Positions 16,346-25,467 are shown, counted from the first letter of the stretch. The stretch is DNA of 64,000 nucleotides from an uncultured Christensenella sp. (GCA_949300385.1 CASGDZ010000001.1:16276-80275), one strand, 5' to 3'. The notes: a model not told the origin generated them from the letters alone. Numbers and translations: made by a program.

Positions 16346-17662
16346 ATGAAGAAACCATTAGTTGCAATAGTAGGCAAACCAAATGTCGGGAAATCGACCT
16401 TTTTCAATAAGATTGCGGGCGAAAAGATTAGTATAGTTGAAGATATCCCAGGGGTTACAAGGGATAGAATTTTTGCCAACGCAGAATGGTGCGGATATTC
16501 ATTTCAAATTGTTGATACGGGCGGATTAGATTTTAATAAGGAAGACGAGATTAATAAACGCATTATAGAACAGGCAAATCTTGCGATTGACTTAGCTGAT
16601 GTCATAGTATTTTTTGTAGACGGGAAAGAGGGATTAACTTCGCAGGATATGGAAGTCGCAAATCATCTGCGTAGAGCAAAAGCGCCCAAGATTGTCGCAG
16701 TAAATAAACTGGATAACTACGAGAGAGAAAAAGCGTACGAGTTTTATGAATTAGGTTTAGGTGAACCTATTCCAATTTCGGCTGAGCAAAGTAAAGGTAT
16801 CGGTGACCTATTAGATGAAATTGTAAAGAACATAAAGAAGATTGAGAAGAATGATGAAACGGAAGATATTAAAATAGCGATAGTCGGTAAACCAAATGCA
16901 GGTAAATCATCTATTACAAATAGACTTTTAGGCGAAGATAGAGTAGTGGTAAGTTCGGTGGCGGGAACTACGCGTGACGCAATAGATAGTCCGTTTAGGT
17001 GGAATAATAAGGATTATTGTCTAATAGATACAGCAGGACTTAGACGAAAATCAAAAATTGAACCTGATAGTATAGAGCGATATAGTGTAATACGAAGTTT
17101 AAATGCTATTGAGCGTTGTGATGTTGCGCTTTTAGTTATAGACGCCGACGCTGGTATAACTGAGCAAGATGTGCGAATCGCAGGACTTATTCACGAACAG
17201 GGCAAGCCGAGCGTCATTGTAGTCAATAAATGGGATTTAATCGAGAATAGCGAAGAGAAGAGAAAGGCGTTTGAAAAGCAATTTGAAATAGACCTTGCTT
17301 TCATGAAATACTATGTAACAATTTATGTTTCTAGTTTAACTGGTCAGCGAGTTAGTAAAATCATGGAAATGGTAGATTATGTTTTATCCAATGCTAAACG
17401 CGAAATACCGATGGCACTATTCAATAATGTACTTACAAATGCAATAAGTGTGACAGAACCGCCGTCTAAAAATGGTAAACGATTAAAAATAATTTTCGGA
17501 AAACAAGTTTCAACCTGTCCTCCAACATTTAATATCTATTGCAACAATTCGGCATTAGTCGAAAATTCGTATATTAGATATATTGAAAATAGTCTTCGTC
17601 GGGCGTTCGATTTTAAAGGAACACCTATTAAAGTACAATTTAAAAATAAAAATGAAGATTAA
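16346..17662 (+). CDS. der: Ribosome-associated GTPase Der (EngA)
   Basis: A 438-aa double-GTPase needed for 50S subunit assembly. Tandem G domains start with GKPNVGKST (residues 10-18) and GKPNAGKSS (about 178-186), each with DTGG/DTAG and NKxD motifs, followed by the KH-like C-terminal domain (TEPPSKNGKRLKI). The start at 16346 (MKKPLVAIVG) is chosen because family members begin there; an upstream in-frame start at 16310 would lie inside the promoter. It is monocistronic. Confidence 0.95.
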   Translation: MKKPLVAIVGKPNVGKSTFFNKIAGEKISIVEDIPGVTRDRIFANAEWCGYSFQIVDTGGLDFNKEDEINKRIIEQANLAIDLADVIVFFVDGKEGLTSQDMEVANHLRRAKAPKIVAVNKLDNYEREKAYEFYELGLGEPIPISAEQSKGIGDLLDEIVKNIKKIEKNDETEDIKIAIVGKPNAGKSSITNRLLGEDRVVVSSVAGTTRDAIDSPFRWNNKDYCLIDTAGLRRKSKIEPDSIERYSVIRSLNAIERCDVALLVIDADAGITEQDVRIAGLIHEQGKPSVIVVNKWDLIENSEEKRKAFEKQFEIDLAFMKYYVTIYVSSLTGQRVSKIMEMVDYVLSNAKREIPMALFNNVLTNAISVTEPPSKNGKRLKIIFGKQVSTCPPTFNIYCNNSALVENSYIRYIENSLRRAFDFKGTPIKVQFKNKNED

Positions 17663-17712
17663 TATGTATAGAATATTTATCTAAAAAATCATCATGTTTT
17701 AAAAAATCCCTA

Positions 17713-17740
17713 TTGACAATTACATTTTTTGTTGTATAAT
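17713..17740 (+). promoter_or_regulatory. Promoter for the sigma-like gene
   Basis: TTGACA (17713-17718), 16 nt, TATAAT (17735-17740); an AAAGGA Shine-Dalgarno follows before the ATG at 17760. Confidence 0.75.
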
Positions 17741-17759
17741 TTTGTCAAAAGGATTAATT

Positions 17760-18509
17760 ATGAATACAAATAAACTTGAAGTTAATAGCAAAGAAATATC
17801 TTTAGTTAAAATGGCAGAATTGATGAGTCAATATTGCAAAATTTATACAAAATATTATCCTTCAATGCGTAAATTGACAAATAAAGAATATAAAGTTTTT
17901 TTAGAAAAAGCAGATTTAAGTGATAAAAATGCTAGAATCAAACTTTTAAATTCAATGATTATAAATATTTATGAAGTCATGGCTAAAATCTATGTAAAAT
18001 ATGATATGGTCATACCTTTTGAAGATAATATGAGTACTATGTATGAAATAGCTTATATATACATTATAAATAAAGATGAACTCCCTAAATATATATCGCA
18101 TTTGTTGGCAGAAGTTATGTGGATTGCGACAAATAAATTAAAAGTTAAAGAAATAAATTATAAATTACATAACATCGATGTTAACTATAGCGATATATCT
18201 AGAGATGTAGATAATATTGCAGTAAATGAAAATAATGAATATTATGATGAAGTATATCAACATGAATTAAATCAAATATTAAAAGACCAAATCCATGAAT
18301 TATGCAAAAGATATAGGCGCAGTGATATTGAAAAAATTATTTTAGATTATTTTGGTTTTCTTGATAGAAATAGTAAGAAATCATATAAAACACTATCAGA
18401 AGAATGTGAAATTTCATCAGAGCGAATTAGGCAAATAATTACAAAATATTTAAGGATTTTAAGACATCCGTACAATTCTATGTATACAAAAGATTTCCTA
18501 TACGAATAA
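17760..18509 (+). CDS. Degenerate sigma-70-like protein
   Basis: A 249-aa protein whose C-terminus (about 176-235) reads like sigma region 4, with a helix-turn-helix at about 209-232 (KTLSEECEISSERIRQII), while residues 57-105 resemble region 2.1-2.2 (ARIKLLNSMIINIYEVMAKIY, IPFEDNMSTMYEIAYIY). The usual DLIQEG and -10-recognition residues are not conserved, so promoter recognition would differ or be lost. It has a strong promoter and Shine-Dalgarno of its own and a terminator, so it is probably functional. It could be an alternative sigma factor, an anti-sigma decoy or a DNA-binding relative. Confidence 0.6.
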   Translation: MNTNKLEVNSKEISLVKMAELMSQYCKIYTKYYPSMRKLTNKEYKVFLEKADLSDKNARIKLLNSMIINIYEVMAKIYVKYDMVIPFEDNMSTMYEIAYIYIINKDELPKYISHLLAEVMWIATNKLKVKEINYKLHNIDVNYSDISRDVDNIAVNENNEYYDEVYQHELNQILKDQIHELCKRYRRSDIEKIILDYFGFLDRNSKKSYKTLSEECEISSERIRQIITKYLRILRHPYNSMYTKDFLYE

Positions 18510-18537
18510 AAAAATCTCGCTATATGCGAGGTTTTTT
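18508..18537 (+). terminator. Terminator after the sigma-like gene
   Basis: AATCTCGC-TATA-TGCGAGGTT is followed by T; it may also serve the convergent small gene. Confidence 0.85.
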
Positions 18538-18549
18538 ATTATTTGTTAT

Positions 18550-18792
18550 TTATATATGAATGCAGTAACTTTTATTTAAATTTTTTGAAAACACAGACCA
18601 TTTTTTAGTTAAAATTTTATCAAATACATCATTAATAAAAATACTATCATTAATTATGTCTAGTTTTATATCACAATCATTCTTCTTGAATTTTACGGAT
18701 ATTAAATCTTTTGTTGAAGAAAATGAGTAAAAGTCAACACCAAATTCTTGAAAAACAAATTTTTGAACATCAATCATACTTATTTCGTTCAT
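18550..18792 (-). CDS. Hypothetical protein, 80 aa
   Basis: Not recognised. A small soluble protein (MNEISMIDVQKFVFQEFGVDF...) without obvious motifs. It is supported by a perfect AAGGAG Shine-Dalgarno 6-7 nt before the ATG and by a promoter at 18810-18837. It is convergent to the sigma-like gene and shares its terminator region. Confidence 0.65.
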   Translation of the reverse strand: MNEISMIDVQKFVFQEFGVDFYSFSSTKDLISVKFKKNDCDIKLDIINDSIFINDVFDKILTKKWSVFSKNLNKSYCIHI

Positions 18793-18809
18793 AATTACTC
18801 CTTTTTATA

Positions 18810-18837
18810 ATTGTATCATATTAATTTTGTTTGTCAA
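18810..18837 (-). promoter_or_regulatory. Promoter for the 80-aa gene
   Basis: On the minus strand: TTGACA (18837-18832), 16 nt, TACAAT (18815-18810). Confidence 0.7.
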
Positions 18838-18858
18838 TACTAACTTTGATAAAATTTG

Positions 18859-18887
18859 TTGATTTATTTTTTATTAAGTGATAAAAT
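18859..18887 (+). promoter_or_regulatory. Promoter giving a leaderless plsY mRNA
   Basis: TTGATT (18859-18864), 17 nt, TAAAAT (18882-18887). The predicted start is at the ATG (18894); no Shine-Dalgarno is visible. Confidence 0.6.
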
Positions 18888-18893
18888 TCTTAA

Positions 18894-19628
18894 ATGCAGT
18901 ATTTATATTATGTGCTTTTAGCAGTAATAAGTTATTTTATTGGCAATGTGAACTTTGCTCGTGTTATTTCACACGCAAAACATGGAGATATTACAAAATC
19001 GGGTAGTGGCAATCCGGGTACGCTCAATATGTGGCGAACATATGGTTTTTGGCCTGGGGTTTTAACTTTTATCTTAGATATGATTAAAGGCATAATACCT
19101 ACACTCATTGCTTATTTGTTGTTTGATTTTATAGGTTGTAATTCTGAAATTGCAGTATATGTTGCAGGATTTAGCGTAATATTAGGTCATGTATTCCCTA
19201 TTGTATCAAAATTTAAAGGTGGTAAAGGTATTGCTACTTCTATTGGCGTATTTTTAGTTGCTAATTGGTGGGTGACATTAATCGTTTTTCTAGTAATGAT
19301 TATAGGAATGATTTTTATAAAATACGCTTCAATTTTGACCATAGGTTTTGTAATTGCAATGTCTATTGTCGAAATGTGTTTAACAAATCCTATTAATTGG
19401 GTTAATTATATATTAATTAGCGGAATATTGTTATTAGTTTTGTACGCTCATAGAAAAAATATATATCGATTATTTACTGGGAAAGAAAATAAGACAGAAT
19501 TACTCGCCATGTTAAAAGGTATAGCAAGCCACAAAACAAAAAATAATAATCAACCCTTAGATAACGCTGATTTAAACAACGAAAAGGATAATCAAAATAA
19601 CGAGAATAAAAGCACAACTCAGGAATAA
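18894..19628 (+). CDS. plsY: Glycerol-3-phosphate acyltransferase PlsY
   Basis: A membrane enzyme moving the acyl group from acyl phosphate (made by PlsX, encoded at 43.5 kb) to glycerol 3-phosphate, the first step of phospholipid synthesis. The 244-aa sequence shows motif 1 SGSGNPGTLN (36-45), GHVFP (98-102) and KGGKG (108-112), with five or more predicted helices. A polar 45-residue C-terminal tail rich in Asn/Asp/Lys exceeds the usual family length. tatD follows after 2 nt. Confidence 0.93.
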   Translation: MQYLYYVLLAVISYFIGNVNFARVISHAKHGDITKSGSGNPGTLNMWRTYGFWPGVLTFILDMIKGIIPTLIAYLLFDFIGCNSEIAVYVAGFSVILGHVFPIVSKFKGGKGIATSIGVFLVANWWVTLIVFLVMIIGMIFIKYASILTIGFVIAMSIVEMCLTNPINWVNYILISGILLLVLYAHRKNIYRLFTGKENKTELLAMLKGIASHKTKNNNQPLDNADLNNEKDNQNNENKSTTQE

Positions 19629-19630
19629 AA

Positions 19631-20404
19631 ATGATTGATTCGCATTGTCATTTAAATGACTTACAATATAAAGACGACTTAAAATTTGTCGTCAATAATT
19701 TTTTATCTTACGGAATAGAAAAAGCAATATGCGTCGGTTGGGATTATGAATTTAGCCTGAAAGCAAAAGAAATTGCCAACACATATCCGTGTGTGTATTA
19801 TTCAATAGGAGTACATCCAGACGATTGTGCGAACTATAACGAAAAAGAGATAGAAGAATTAATAAAGTCTAGCATATTAGATAAAAATTCTAAACTTGTA
19901 GCAATAGGGGAGATAGGACTAGATTATTTTCATAATGAACAGAATAAAGACGAGCAAAAACGCGTATTTATATCGCAAATTGAACTTGCAAAAAAATACA
20001 ATCTACCAATAATTATTCATTGTAGGGACGCATATGGTGACACTTTGGATATTTTAAAGCAATGTTCATCATATCTTACAAAAGTCGTATTCCATTGCTA
20101 TAGTGGAAGCCTAGAATATGCAAAAGTTTTGATAAAAATGGGTATTAAAATTTCTTTTACAGGCACTGTTACATATAAAAATGCAGTAAATATTCAAAAT
20201 GTTGCAAAAAATATACCACTTGATAGCATGTTTTTTGAGACTGATAGTCCATACTTGACTCCTGTTCCTAATCGGGGTAAAAGGAATGAGCCAAAAAATG
20301 TGGCAGATATAATAAAGTTTGTGGCAGATTTACGCGGAATTAGCGCAGATGAATTGATAGCAATAAGCGACAAAAATGCCAAAGAATTTTTTAAACTTGA
20401 TTAA
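19631..20404 (+). CDS. tatD: TatD family metal-dependent deoxyribonuclease
   Basis: A 257-aa TIM-barrel hydrolase: metal ligands in MIDSHCHLND (H5, H7), GEIGLDY, HCRDA, HCYSG and the late ETDSPYLTP motif. TatD proteins act as 3'-5' DNA/RNA exonucleases. The gene is coupled to plsY with AGGAAT upstream of its ATG. Confidence 0.93.
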   Translation: MIDSHCHLNDLQYKDDLKFVVNNFLSYGIEKAICVGWDYEFSLKAKEIANTYPCVYYSIGVHPDDCANYNEKEIEELIKSSILDKNSKLVAIGEIGLDYFHNEQNKDEQKRVFISQIELAKKYNLPIIIHCRDAYGDTLDILKQCSSYLTKVVFHCYSGSLEYAKVLIKMGIKISFTGTVTYKNAVNIQNVAKNIPLDSMFFETDSPYLTPVPNRGKRNEPKNVADIIKFVADLRGISADELIAISDKNAKEFFKLD

Positions 20405-20437
20405 ATGTACATTACAAAAATGCAATATTTAATATAT

Positions 20438-20469
20438 AAAAAATGATACCTAATAATGGTATCTTTTTT
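20438..20469 (+). terminator. Terminator after plsY-tatD
   Basis: GATACC-TAATAAT-GGTATC is followed by six T. Confidence 0.85.
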
Positions 20470-20476
20470 CTGTAAA

Positions 20477-20511
20477 ACAAAAAATGAAGAATGAGTCATA
20501 TCTCATTCTTC
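20477..20511 (-). terminator. Terminator of rnpB
   Basis: On the minus strand GAAGAATGAG pairs with CTCATTCTTC and a T run follows, just past the 3' end of RNase P RNA. Confidence 0.85.
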
Positions 20512-20539
20512 ACCATCCAAAATGGATGAAAGCATTTAG

Positions 20540-20887
20540 GTAGCAGTTTGGTCTATAAGCCGAGTTCTGTATTTGACGGTCATCTATCTAGTACATAGAT
20601 TGCTCTATGTATCAAGCGGTGTTTATGTCCTGGCGAGCAACCGTAACGGACATTTTACCTTGCTTCGGGTGGGGTTTACATGGACCAAGTTTGTCGCCAA
20701 ACTCGCGGTGAGCTCTTGCCTCGCCTTTTCATCCTTACTAACCACTCAGGGGTATAGCGGTTATTTTCTGTTGCACTTTCCTTCTAGTTGCCTAGACTTG
20801 CCGTTAGCAAGCACCCTGCTCTGTGAAGCTCGGACTTTCCTCAAACTGAGTTTGCACTCAACTTGCGACCATCTGACCAAGCTGACA
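20540..20887 (-). ncRNA. rnpB: RNase P catalytic RNA
   Basis: The minus strand carries the hallmark conserved blocks of bacterial RNase P RNA: GAGGAAAGTCCGAGCTTC near the 5' end, then CAGGGTGCT, a P4-region complement, and ACAGAACTCGGCTTATAG near the 3' end. P1 is formed by CAGCTTGGTC (20884-20875) with GACCAAACTG (20553-20544). A promoter (20893-20920) and a terminator (20477-20511) frame it. The ends are estimated to within a few nt. It matures tRNA 5' ends, which makes the duplicated tRNA-Leu 5' halves in this window of special interest. Confidence 0.95.
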
Positions 20888-20892
20888 ATCAT

Positions 20893-20920
20893 ATTGTAGC
20901 ATGTTTTGAAGATTTGTCAA
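20893..20920 (-). promoter_or_regulatory. Promoter for rnpB
   Basis: On the minus strand: TTGACA (20920-20915), 16 nt, TACAAT (20898-20893). Confidence 0.8.
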
Positions 20921-21010
20921 TACCAAAATTAAAATTTTTTTAATTTTTGTCAAACTATTTTACTTTACACCAAAAATAACAAAATCATTACAATTTATTA
21001 TTTTTATAGT

Positions 21011-21715
21011 TTAAGGGTCGATATTAAACTCTTTAAACTCGTTTTTTAATAGTGATATTGCTTTGCCTTCTATTCGTGATATGTAACTTCTGCTTATTTT
21101 CATAATTTTTGCCACTTCTTGTTGAGTATGTTCGACTCCGTCTATCATTCCATAACGCAGTGCTATTATTTTATATTCACGCTCATCAAGAAGTTTTTCC
21201 ATTTTTTCTTTAATTTCTTCCATGTACACCCGTTTTATAACGATTCTATCTGGGTCATCTTCTTCTTTTTGTGGTATAATATCGCGAATTGTTAATTCGC
21301 TTCCGTCTTTGTCTGTTCCTATGCATTCATCAATGCTCATGCAAACCTTATGTTTTTTGTTTGCGCGTAGAAGCATCAATATTTCGTTCTCAATACATCT
21401 GCTTGCATAAGTAGAGAGTTGTGAGCCCTTTTCTGCTTTAAATGAATCGATTGCTTTAATAAGTCCAATTGAACCAACCGAAATTAAATCGTCCGCTTCT
21501 GCTGACTGACTGTACTTTTTTGCTACATGAACAACTAATCTTAAATTGTGGTTAATAAGTTTGTCACGAGCATCTTTATCTCCAGCACGCATTTTTTCAA
21601 CTAAATCCTGTTCTTCATCGCGCTTTAATGGTTTAGGAAAGCATCCTGCTTCATTGACATAACCATGGAAGAACATCAATTTTGACATGAATTGCCCTAA
21701 TGATTCAAATACCAT
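21011..21715 (-). CDS. sigK: RNA polymerase sporulation sigma factor, SigK type
   Basis: A 234-aa sigma-70 factor closely resembling SigK: short hydrophobic pro-region (about 1-20), FPKPLKRDEEQDLVEKM, region 2 (HNLRLVVHVAKKY, DDLISVGSIGLIKAIDSF, LSTYASRCIENEILM) and region 4 with HTH (TQQEVAKIMKISRSYISRIE). The start at 21715 is chosen because GGAGTAAAAAT precedes it and the homology begins there; a longer frame to 21877 is open but has no support. SigK directs late mother-cell sporulation genes, so this points to a spore-forming ancestry. The gene is uninterrupted, with no skin-like element. It is divergent from lepA. Confidence 0.9.
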   Translation of the reverse strand: MVFESLGQFMSKLMFFHGYVNEAGCFPKPLKRDEEQDLVEKMRAGDKDARDKLINHNLRLVVHVAKKYSQSAEADDLISVGSIGLIKAIDSFKAEKGSQLSTYASRCIENEILMLLRANKKHKVCMSIDECIGTDKDGSELTIRDIIPQKEEDDPDRIVIKRVYMEEIKEKMEKLLDEREYKIIALRYGMIDGVEHTQQEVAKIMKISRSYISRIEGKAISLLKNEFKEFNIDP

Positions 21716-21882
21716 ATTTTTACTCCAATAGTTTATATGCTGAAATATGTCGCATTTTGTCTGTCCTATTGAAATAAACACGCGTATAAGATGATAAAAA
21801 TTAAATTTAAAGATTATAGATTTAAAATTTTGATTCTGGATAATACTAAAAATCATGAAATGAGCGATAGTCTTCAATTATT

Positions 21883-21911
21883 TTGACAATATAACTATAG
21901 TTTGATATAAT
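21883..21911 (+). promoter_or_regulatory. Consensus promoter giving a leaderless lepA mRNA
   Basis: TTGACA (21883-21888), 17 nt, TATAAT (21906-21911): a perfect consensus. The predicted start is at or one base before the ATG (21919). Confidence 0.8.
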
Positions 21912-21918
21912 TAACTTT

Positions 21919-23718
21919 ATGGAAAGACAAGACAAGATACGCAATTTTTGTATAGTGGCACATATAGACCATGGCAAGTCAACACTCGCCGACCGAATTA
22001 TGGAATATACTGGGGCGGTTAGTTCGCGTGATATGGAAGATCAGTTGTTAGATAGCATGGATATTGAACGCGAAAGGGGTATTACCATTAAACTTACGCC
22101 TGCTACTATGAAATACAATTATAATGGGGAAGAATATACATTAAATTTGATAGATACACCCGGGCATGTAGATTTTTCGTATGAAGTGAGCAGATCTTTA
22201 GCGGCATGTGAGGGTGCGCTTTTAGTTGTCGACGCCAGTCAAGGCGTACAAGCACAAACCATTGCGAATGTATATTTAGCGCTTGACGCCAATTTAGAGA
22301 TTATACCCGTACTTAATAAAATTGATTTGCCGAGTGCGGATATAGAAGGTACGAAAAAAGAGATTGAAGATATAATTGGAATTCCGTGCGATAATGCGTG
22401 CGAAATCAGTGCTAAGACAGGACTTAATATAGATTCTGTTTTAAAATCAATAGTTGAATATATACCAGCACCAAAAGGCAATATTGATTCTCCGCTTAAA
22501 GCGTTGATATTTGATAGTTTTTATGATTCCTATAAAGGTGCAGTCAGTATGGTGCGTGTATTTGACGGAAGGGTCAAAGCAGGCGACGAAATCTTGTTCA
22601 TGCAGACAAATAAAAGTTTTATTGTCACAGAAGTTGGCATATTCGCACCACAACAGCAACCTATAGATGAATTAAGAGCGGGAGATGTAGGATATATATG
22701 TGCTTCAATCAAGACAGTGAGCGACACAAAGGTAGGAGATACTATCACATTAAAGAATAATCCTGTAGACAAGGCATTAGAAGGTTATAAGGAAGCGACA
22801 AGCGTAGTATTCTGTGGCATATTCCCACTCGATGGCGATAAATATCAAGAACTTAATGATGCACTAGAAAAACTAAAGTTAAATGACGCAAGTCTGCATT
22901 TCACAAAGGAAACTTCGCTGGCGTTAGGCCATGGGTTTAGATGTGGCTTCTTAGGTTTGCTCCATATGGAGATAATAACTGAGCGATTAGAGCGCGAATT
23001 TAATTTGGAGATTATCACTACCGCGCCAAGTGTAGAATATAAAATTTACGACAATAAAGGTAAAGAATATGATGTAACTAATCCAAGTGAAATGCCACCT
23101 ATGGCAACAATCTCTAAAATGGAAGAACCTATTGTAAAAATGGAGATTATTACACCAAAAGATTATTTGGGCGGAATAATGGATTTATGTTCGGATAGAA
23201 GGGGCATATTCCATGATATGCAATACATTGACGCAAATAGAACGCGACTGATTTATACAATGCCACTTAATGAAATCGTCTACGACTTTTTTGACAAAAT
23301 TAAGTCAATAAGTAAGGGTTACGCTAGCATGGACTATGAACTCAATGGATACCAAGAGAGCGACCTTGTAAAATTGGATATTTTGTTAAATGGCGAGATC
23401 TGTGACGCACTATCATTAATTGTCCATAAAGACAAGGCATATAATCGTGGGCGTGCACTATGCGAGAAACTTAAAAAAGTCATTCCGCGTCATTTATTTG
23501 AAATACCTATTCAAGCGGTTATAGGTGGTAAGGTAATAGCGCGTGAGACGATCTCTGCTATGCGAAAAGATGTCCTTGCTAAATGTTATGGCGGAGATGT
23601 TACGCGTAAGCGCAAACTTTTAGAAAAACAGAAAGAAGGGAAAAAACGCATGCGTAGGTTAGGAAGTGTCGAATTGCCTAGTGAAGCATTTGTAACTATA
23701 TTAAAACTTGATGATTAA
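21919..23718 (+). CDS. lepA: Elongation factor 4 (LepA)
   Basis: A 599-aa translational GTPase: AHIDHGKST (14-22), the DTPGHVDF and NKIDLP motifs, EF-G-like domains II, III and V, and the LepA-specific C-terminal domain ending [16 protein letters not shown]. It binds ribosomes and affects elongation and initiation-stage assembly. No Shine-Dalgarno precedes the ATG, and the promoter position implies a leaderless transcript. hemW follows after a terminator, an arrangement common in firmicutes (lepA-hemW-hrcA). Confidence 0.96.
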   Translation: MERQDKIRNFCIVAHIDHGKSTLADRIMEYTGAVSSRDMEDQLLDSMDIERERGITIKLTPATMKYNYNGEEYTLNLIDTPGHVDFSYEVSRSLAACEGALLVVDASQGVQAQTIANVYLALDANLEIIPVLNKIDLPSADIEGTKKEIEDIIGIPCDNACEISAKTGLNIDSVLKSIVEYIPAPKGNIDSPLKALIFDSFYDSYKGAVSMVRVFDGRVKAGDEILFMQTNKSFIVTEVGIFAPQQQPIDELRAGDVGYICASIKTVSDTKVGDTITLKNNPVDKALEGYKEATSVVFCGIFPLDGDKYQELNDALEKLKLNDASLHFTKETSLALGHGFRCGFLGLLHMEIITERLEREFNLEIITTAPSVEYKIYDNKGKEYDVTNPSEMPPMATISKMEEPIVKMEIITPKDYLGGIMDLCSDRRGIFHDMQYIDANRTRLIYTMPLNEIVYDFFDKIKSISKGYASMDYELNGYQESDLVKLDILLNGEICDALSLIVHKDKAYNRGRALCEKLKKVIPRHLFEIPIQAVIGGKVIARETISAMRKDVLAKCYGGDVTRKRKLLEKQKEGKKRMRRLGSVELPSEAFVTILKLDD

Positions 23719-23734
23719 TCAAAATAATTAAAAT

Positions 23735-23774
23735 GTCAAAGTGCGATTAAATCCAATCAGCCCTTTGACTTTTT
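23735..23774 (+). terminator. Terminator after lepA, overlapping the hemW -35
   Basis: GTCAAAG (23735-23741) pairs with CTTTGAC (23763-23769), followed by T. The 3' arm also contains TTGACT, the hemW -35 box. Confidence 0.65.
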
Positions 23775-23792
23775 CAATAATAGAAATATAAT
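23765..23792 (+). promoter_or_regulatory. Promoter giving a leaderless hemW mRNA
   Basis: TTGACT (23765-23770), 16 nt, TATAAT (23787-23792). The start is predicted at the GTG (23800); no Shine-Dalgarno is visible. Confidence 0.7.
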
Positions 23793-23799
23793 AAGAGTA

Positions 23800-24933
23800 G
23801 TGAACAATTTAGGTTTATACATACACATACCATTCTGTTTGTCAAAGTGCGATTATTGCGACTTTGTATCTTTTTGCATGAATGAAAGTGAGCAACGAAA
23901 ATATCTCGACGCGTTAAAGACGGAAGTTGAATTGCGCGCTATTGAATTTAAAGATAAAGTTTTTGATAGTATTTTCATAGGTGGTGGGACGCCTACTGCT
24001 GTATTTAACGGCTTTTTATCTGAATTGATGAATAAAGTTTACGATTGTTTCAATTTTTCTCGTCAAACTGAATTTACTATTGAGGTTAATCCTTCATCCT
24101 TTAATGAAACAAAACTAAATGAATTCAAATCAATAAAAGTTAATCGAATTAGCATGGGCGTGCAATCTTTAGATGATGACCTTTTGAAATTTATTTCTCG
24201 TAAACAATGTAGGAGTGATGTCGAAAAGGCTGTAGATATTTTACAAAAATCAAATTTTGATAACATAAGTGCAGATGTTATGCTTGGTCTACCTAAGCAA
24301 ACCATTAAATCTATAGATGAAACTATTGAATTTTTAATCAACAATAAATTTAAACATTTATCAGTATATACTCTGCAAATCGAAGAGAAAACACCATTAT
24401 TTCAAAAAATGCAATCAGGAACTTTAAAAGCACTAGATGACGATATTATCGCTAACATGTATAATCATGTATATAAAAAGCTAAAGAAATCAGGATATAT
24501 TCGCTATGAACTTTCAAACTTTGCGCTACCAGGATATGAATGTAGGCATAATATTAAATATTGGGACGATACTCAATATTTGGGCTTAGGATTGTCCGCT
24601 CATAGTTATATTGACGGAGTGAGATTTTGGAATACAAGCAATTTTAGTAAATATATTGCACTATTAAATTCACAAAAACTTGCTATTGAAAATAGTGAGA
24701 TACTAGATATGCCCACTAAACGAACAGAAAAAATAATGCTTTCATTACGAAGAGAAGACGGATTAAATTTAAAAAATTTTGAAAAGGAATTCAATGAAAA
24801 TTTGTTAATGAGTCATGCCGATGCTATAAAAAATCTTGAAGAAATGGGATTAATTGAAATAAAAAATGACTATTTAAAAATTAAGGAAGATAAATTCGAG
24901 TTATTAAATTCAATAATATTAGAATTACTATAA
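23800..24933 (+). CDS. hemW: HemW, radical SAM heme-binding protein
   Basis: A 377-aa radical SAM protein with CxxxCxxC at C13, C17 and C20 (PFCLSKCDYC), GGGTPT, NPSS, and a C-terminal HemN-type domain. HemW is a heme chaperone, often misnamed coproporphyrinogen III oxidase. The start is the GTG aligned with the family N-terminus (NNLGLYIHIPFC). Confidence 0.92.
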   Translation: MNNLGLYIHIPFCLSKCDYCDFVSFCMNESEQRKYLDALKTEVELRAIEFKDKVFDSIFIGGGTPTAVFNGFLSELMNKVYDCFNFSRQTEFTIEVNPSSFNETKLNEFKSIKVNRISMGVQSLDDDLLKFISRKQCRSDVEKAVDILQKSNFDNISADVMLGLPKQTIKSIDETIEFLINNKFKHLSVYTLQIEEKTPLFQKMQSGTLKALDDDIIANMYNHVYKKLKKSGYIRYELSNFALPGYECRHNIKYWDDTQYLGLGLSAHSYIDGVRFWNTSNFSKYIALLNSQKLAIENSEILDMPTKRTEKIMLSLRREDGLNLKNFEKEFNENLLMSHADAIKNLEEMGLIEIKNDYLKIKEDKFELLNSIILELL

Positions 24934-24950
24934 AATTTTATAAAAATATA

Positions 24951-25027
24951 TTGACAAAATTAAAATAAGTATTAATATATATTATACGAAATTTTAAATG
25001 ACCGAAAAGAAAATGTATCGGTCATTT
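24951..25027 (+). promoter_or_regulatory. Promoter and leader hairpin for the 136-aa gene
   Basis: TTGACA (24951-24956), 16 nt, TAATAT (24973-24978). The leader then forms a perfect 10-bp hairpin, AAATGACCGA (24996-25005) with TCGGTCATTT (25018-25027), about 30 nt before the start codon. It may be an mRNA stabiliser, an operator or an attenuator. Confidence 0.55.
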
Positions 25028-25056
25028 TATAATCTAAAAATATAAATGGAGGGAAA

Positions 25057-25467
25057 ATGAATATATTTGATAGGATTAGTGCTAAAAATTTTGCCACAGA
25101 GTTAAAAGATAAAGGATTGATAGCAAAGAAAGTTTATAGCAATATATTAAATAGTTTTAATAATTATAAACATCTATCAACATTTTATAGGGACTTAATT
25201 ATCGAAAATAACATTGCATATAAAGATTTGCTAGAATACAACCCTAGATTGTACATTAAATTGGTAAAAGATATTTGTCTTGATCGTAATGAATATTTAA
25301 TTCAAATTCGTGACATCGATTTACAAATGTATTATTCAATTATAAATAATCTAACAACAACAGAAATAGATAATTTGACAGATAAAGTTAGACGAAAAGT
25401 TGTAAAAGATATACGCAAAGTAAATAATTCAAATAGTGAAATGAAATCTACAATTAAAAATACTTAA
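25057..25467 (+). CDS. Hypothetical protein, 136 aa
   Basis: Not recognised. A basic, mostly helical soluble protein with the start MNIFDRISAKNFATELKDKG and a Lys/Arg/Asn-rich C-terminus. It has an excellent GGAGGG Shine-Dalgarno, its own promoter, a leader hairpin and a terminator, so it is very likely a real monocistronic gene. The lysine/arginine content near the C-terminus would allow nucleic-acid binding, but nothing shows it. Confidence 0.7.
   Translation: MNIFDRISAKNFATELKDKGLIAKKVYSNILNSFNNYKHLSTFYRDLIIENNIAYKDLLEYNPRLYIKLVKDICLDRNEYLIQIRDIDLQMYYSIINNLTTTEIDNLTDKVRRKVVKDIRKVNNSNSEMKSTIKNT

Noticed and set aside
20573-20899. Open frame of 108 codons on the plus strand
   Set aside because: It is the antisense of RNase P RNA, whose conserved blocks are clear.
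21716-21877. Longer N-terminus of SigK
   Set aside because: No family similarity and no Shine-Dalgarno; the start at 21715 has both.
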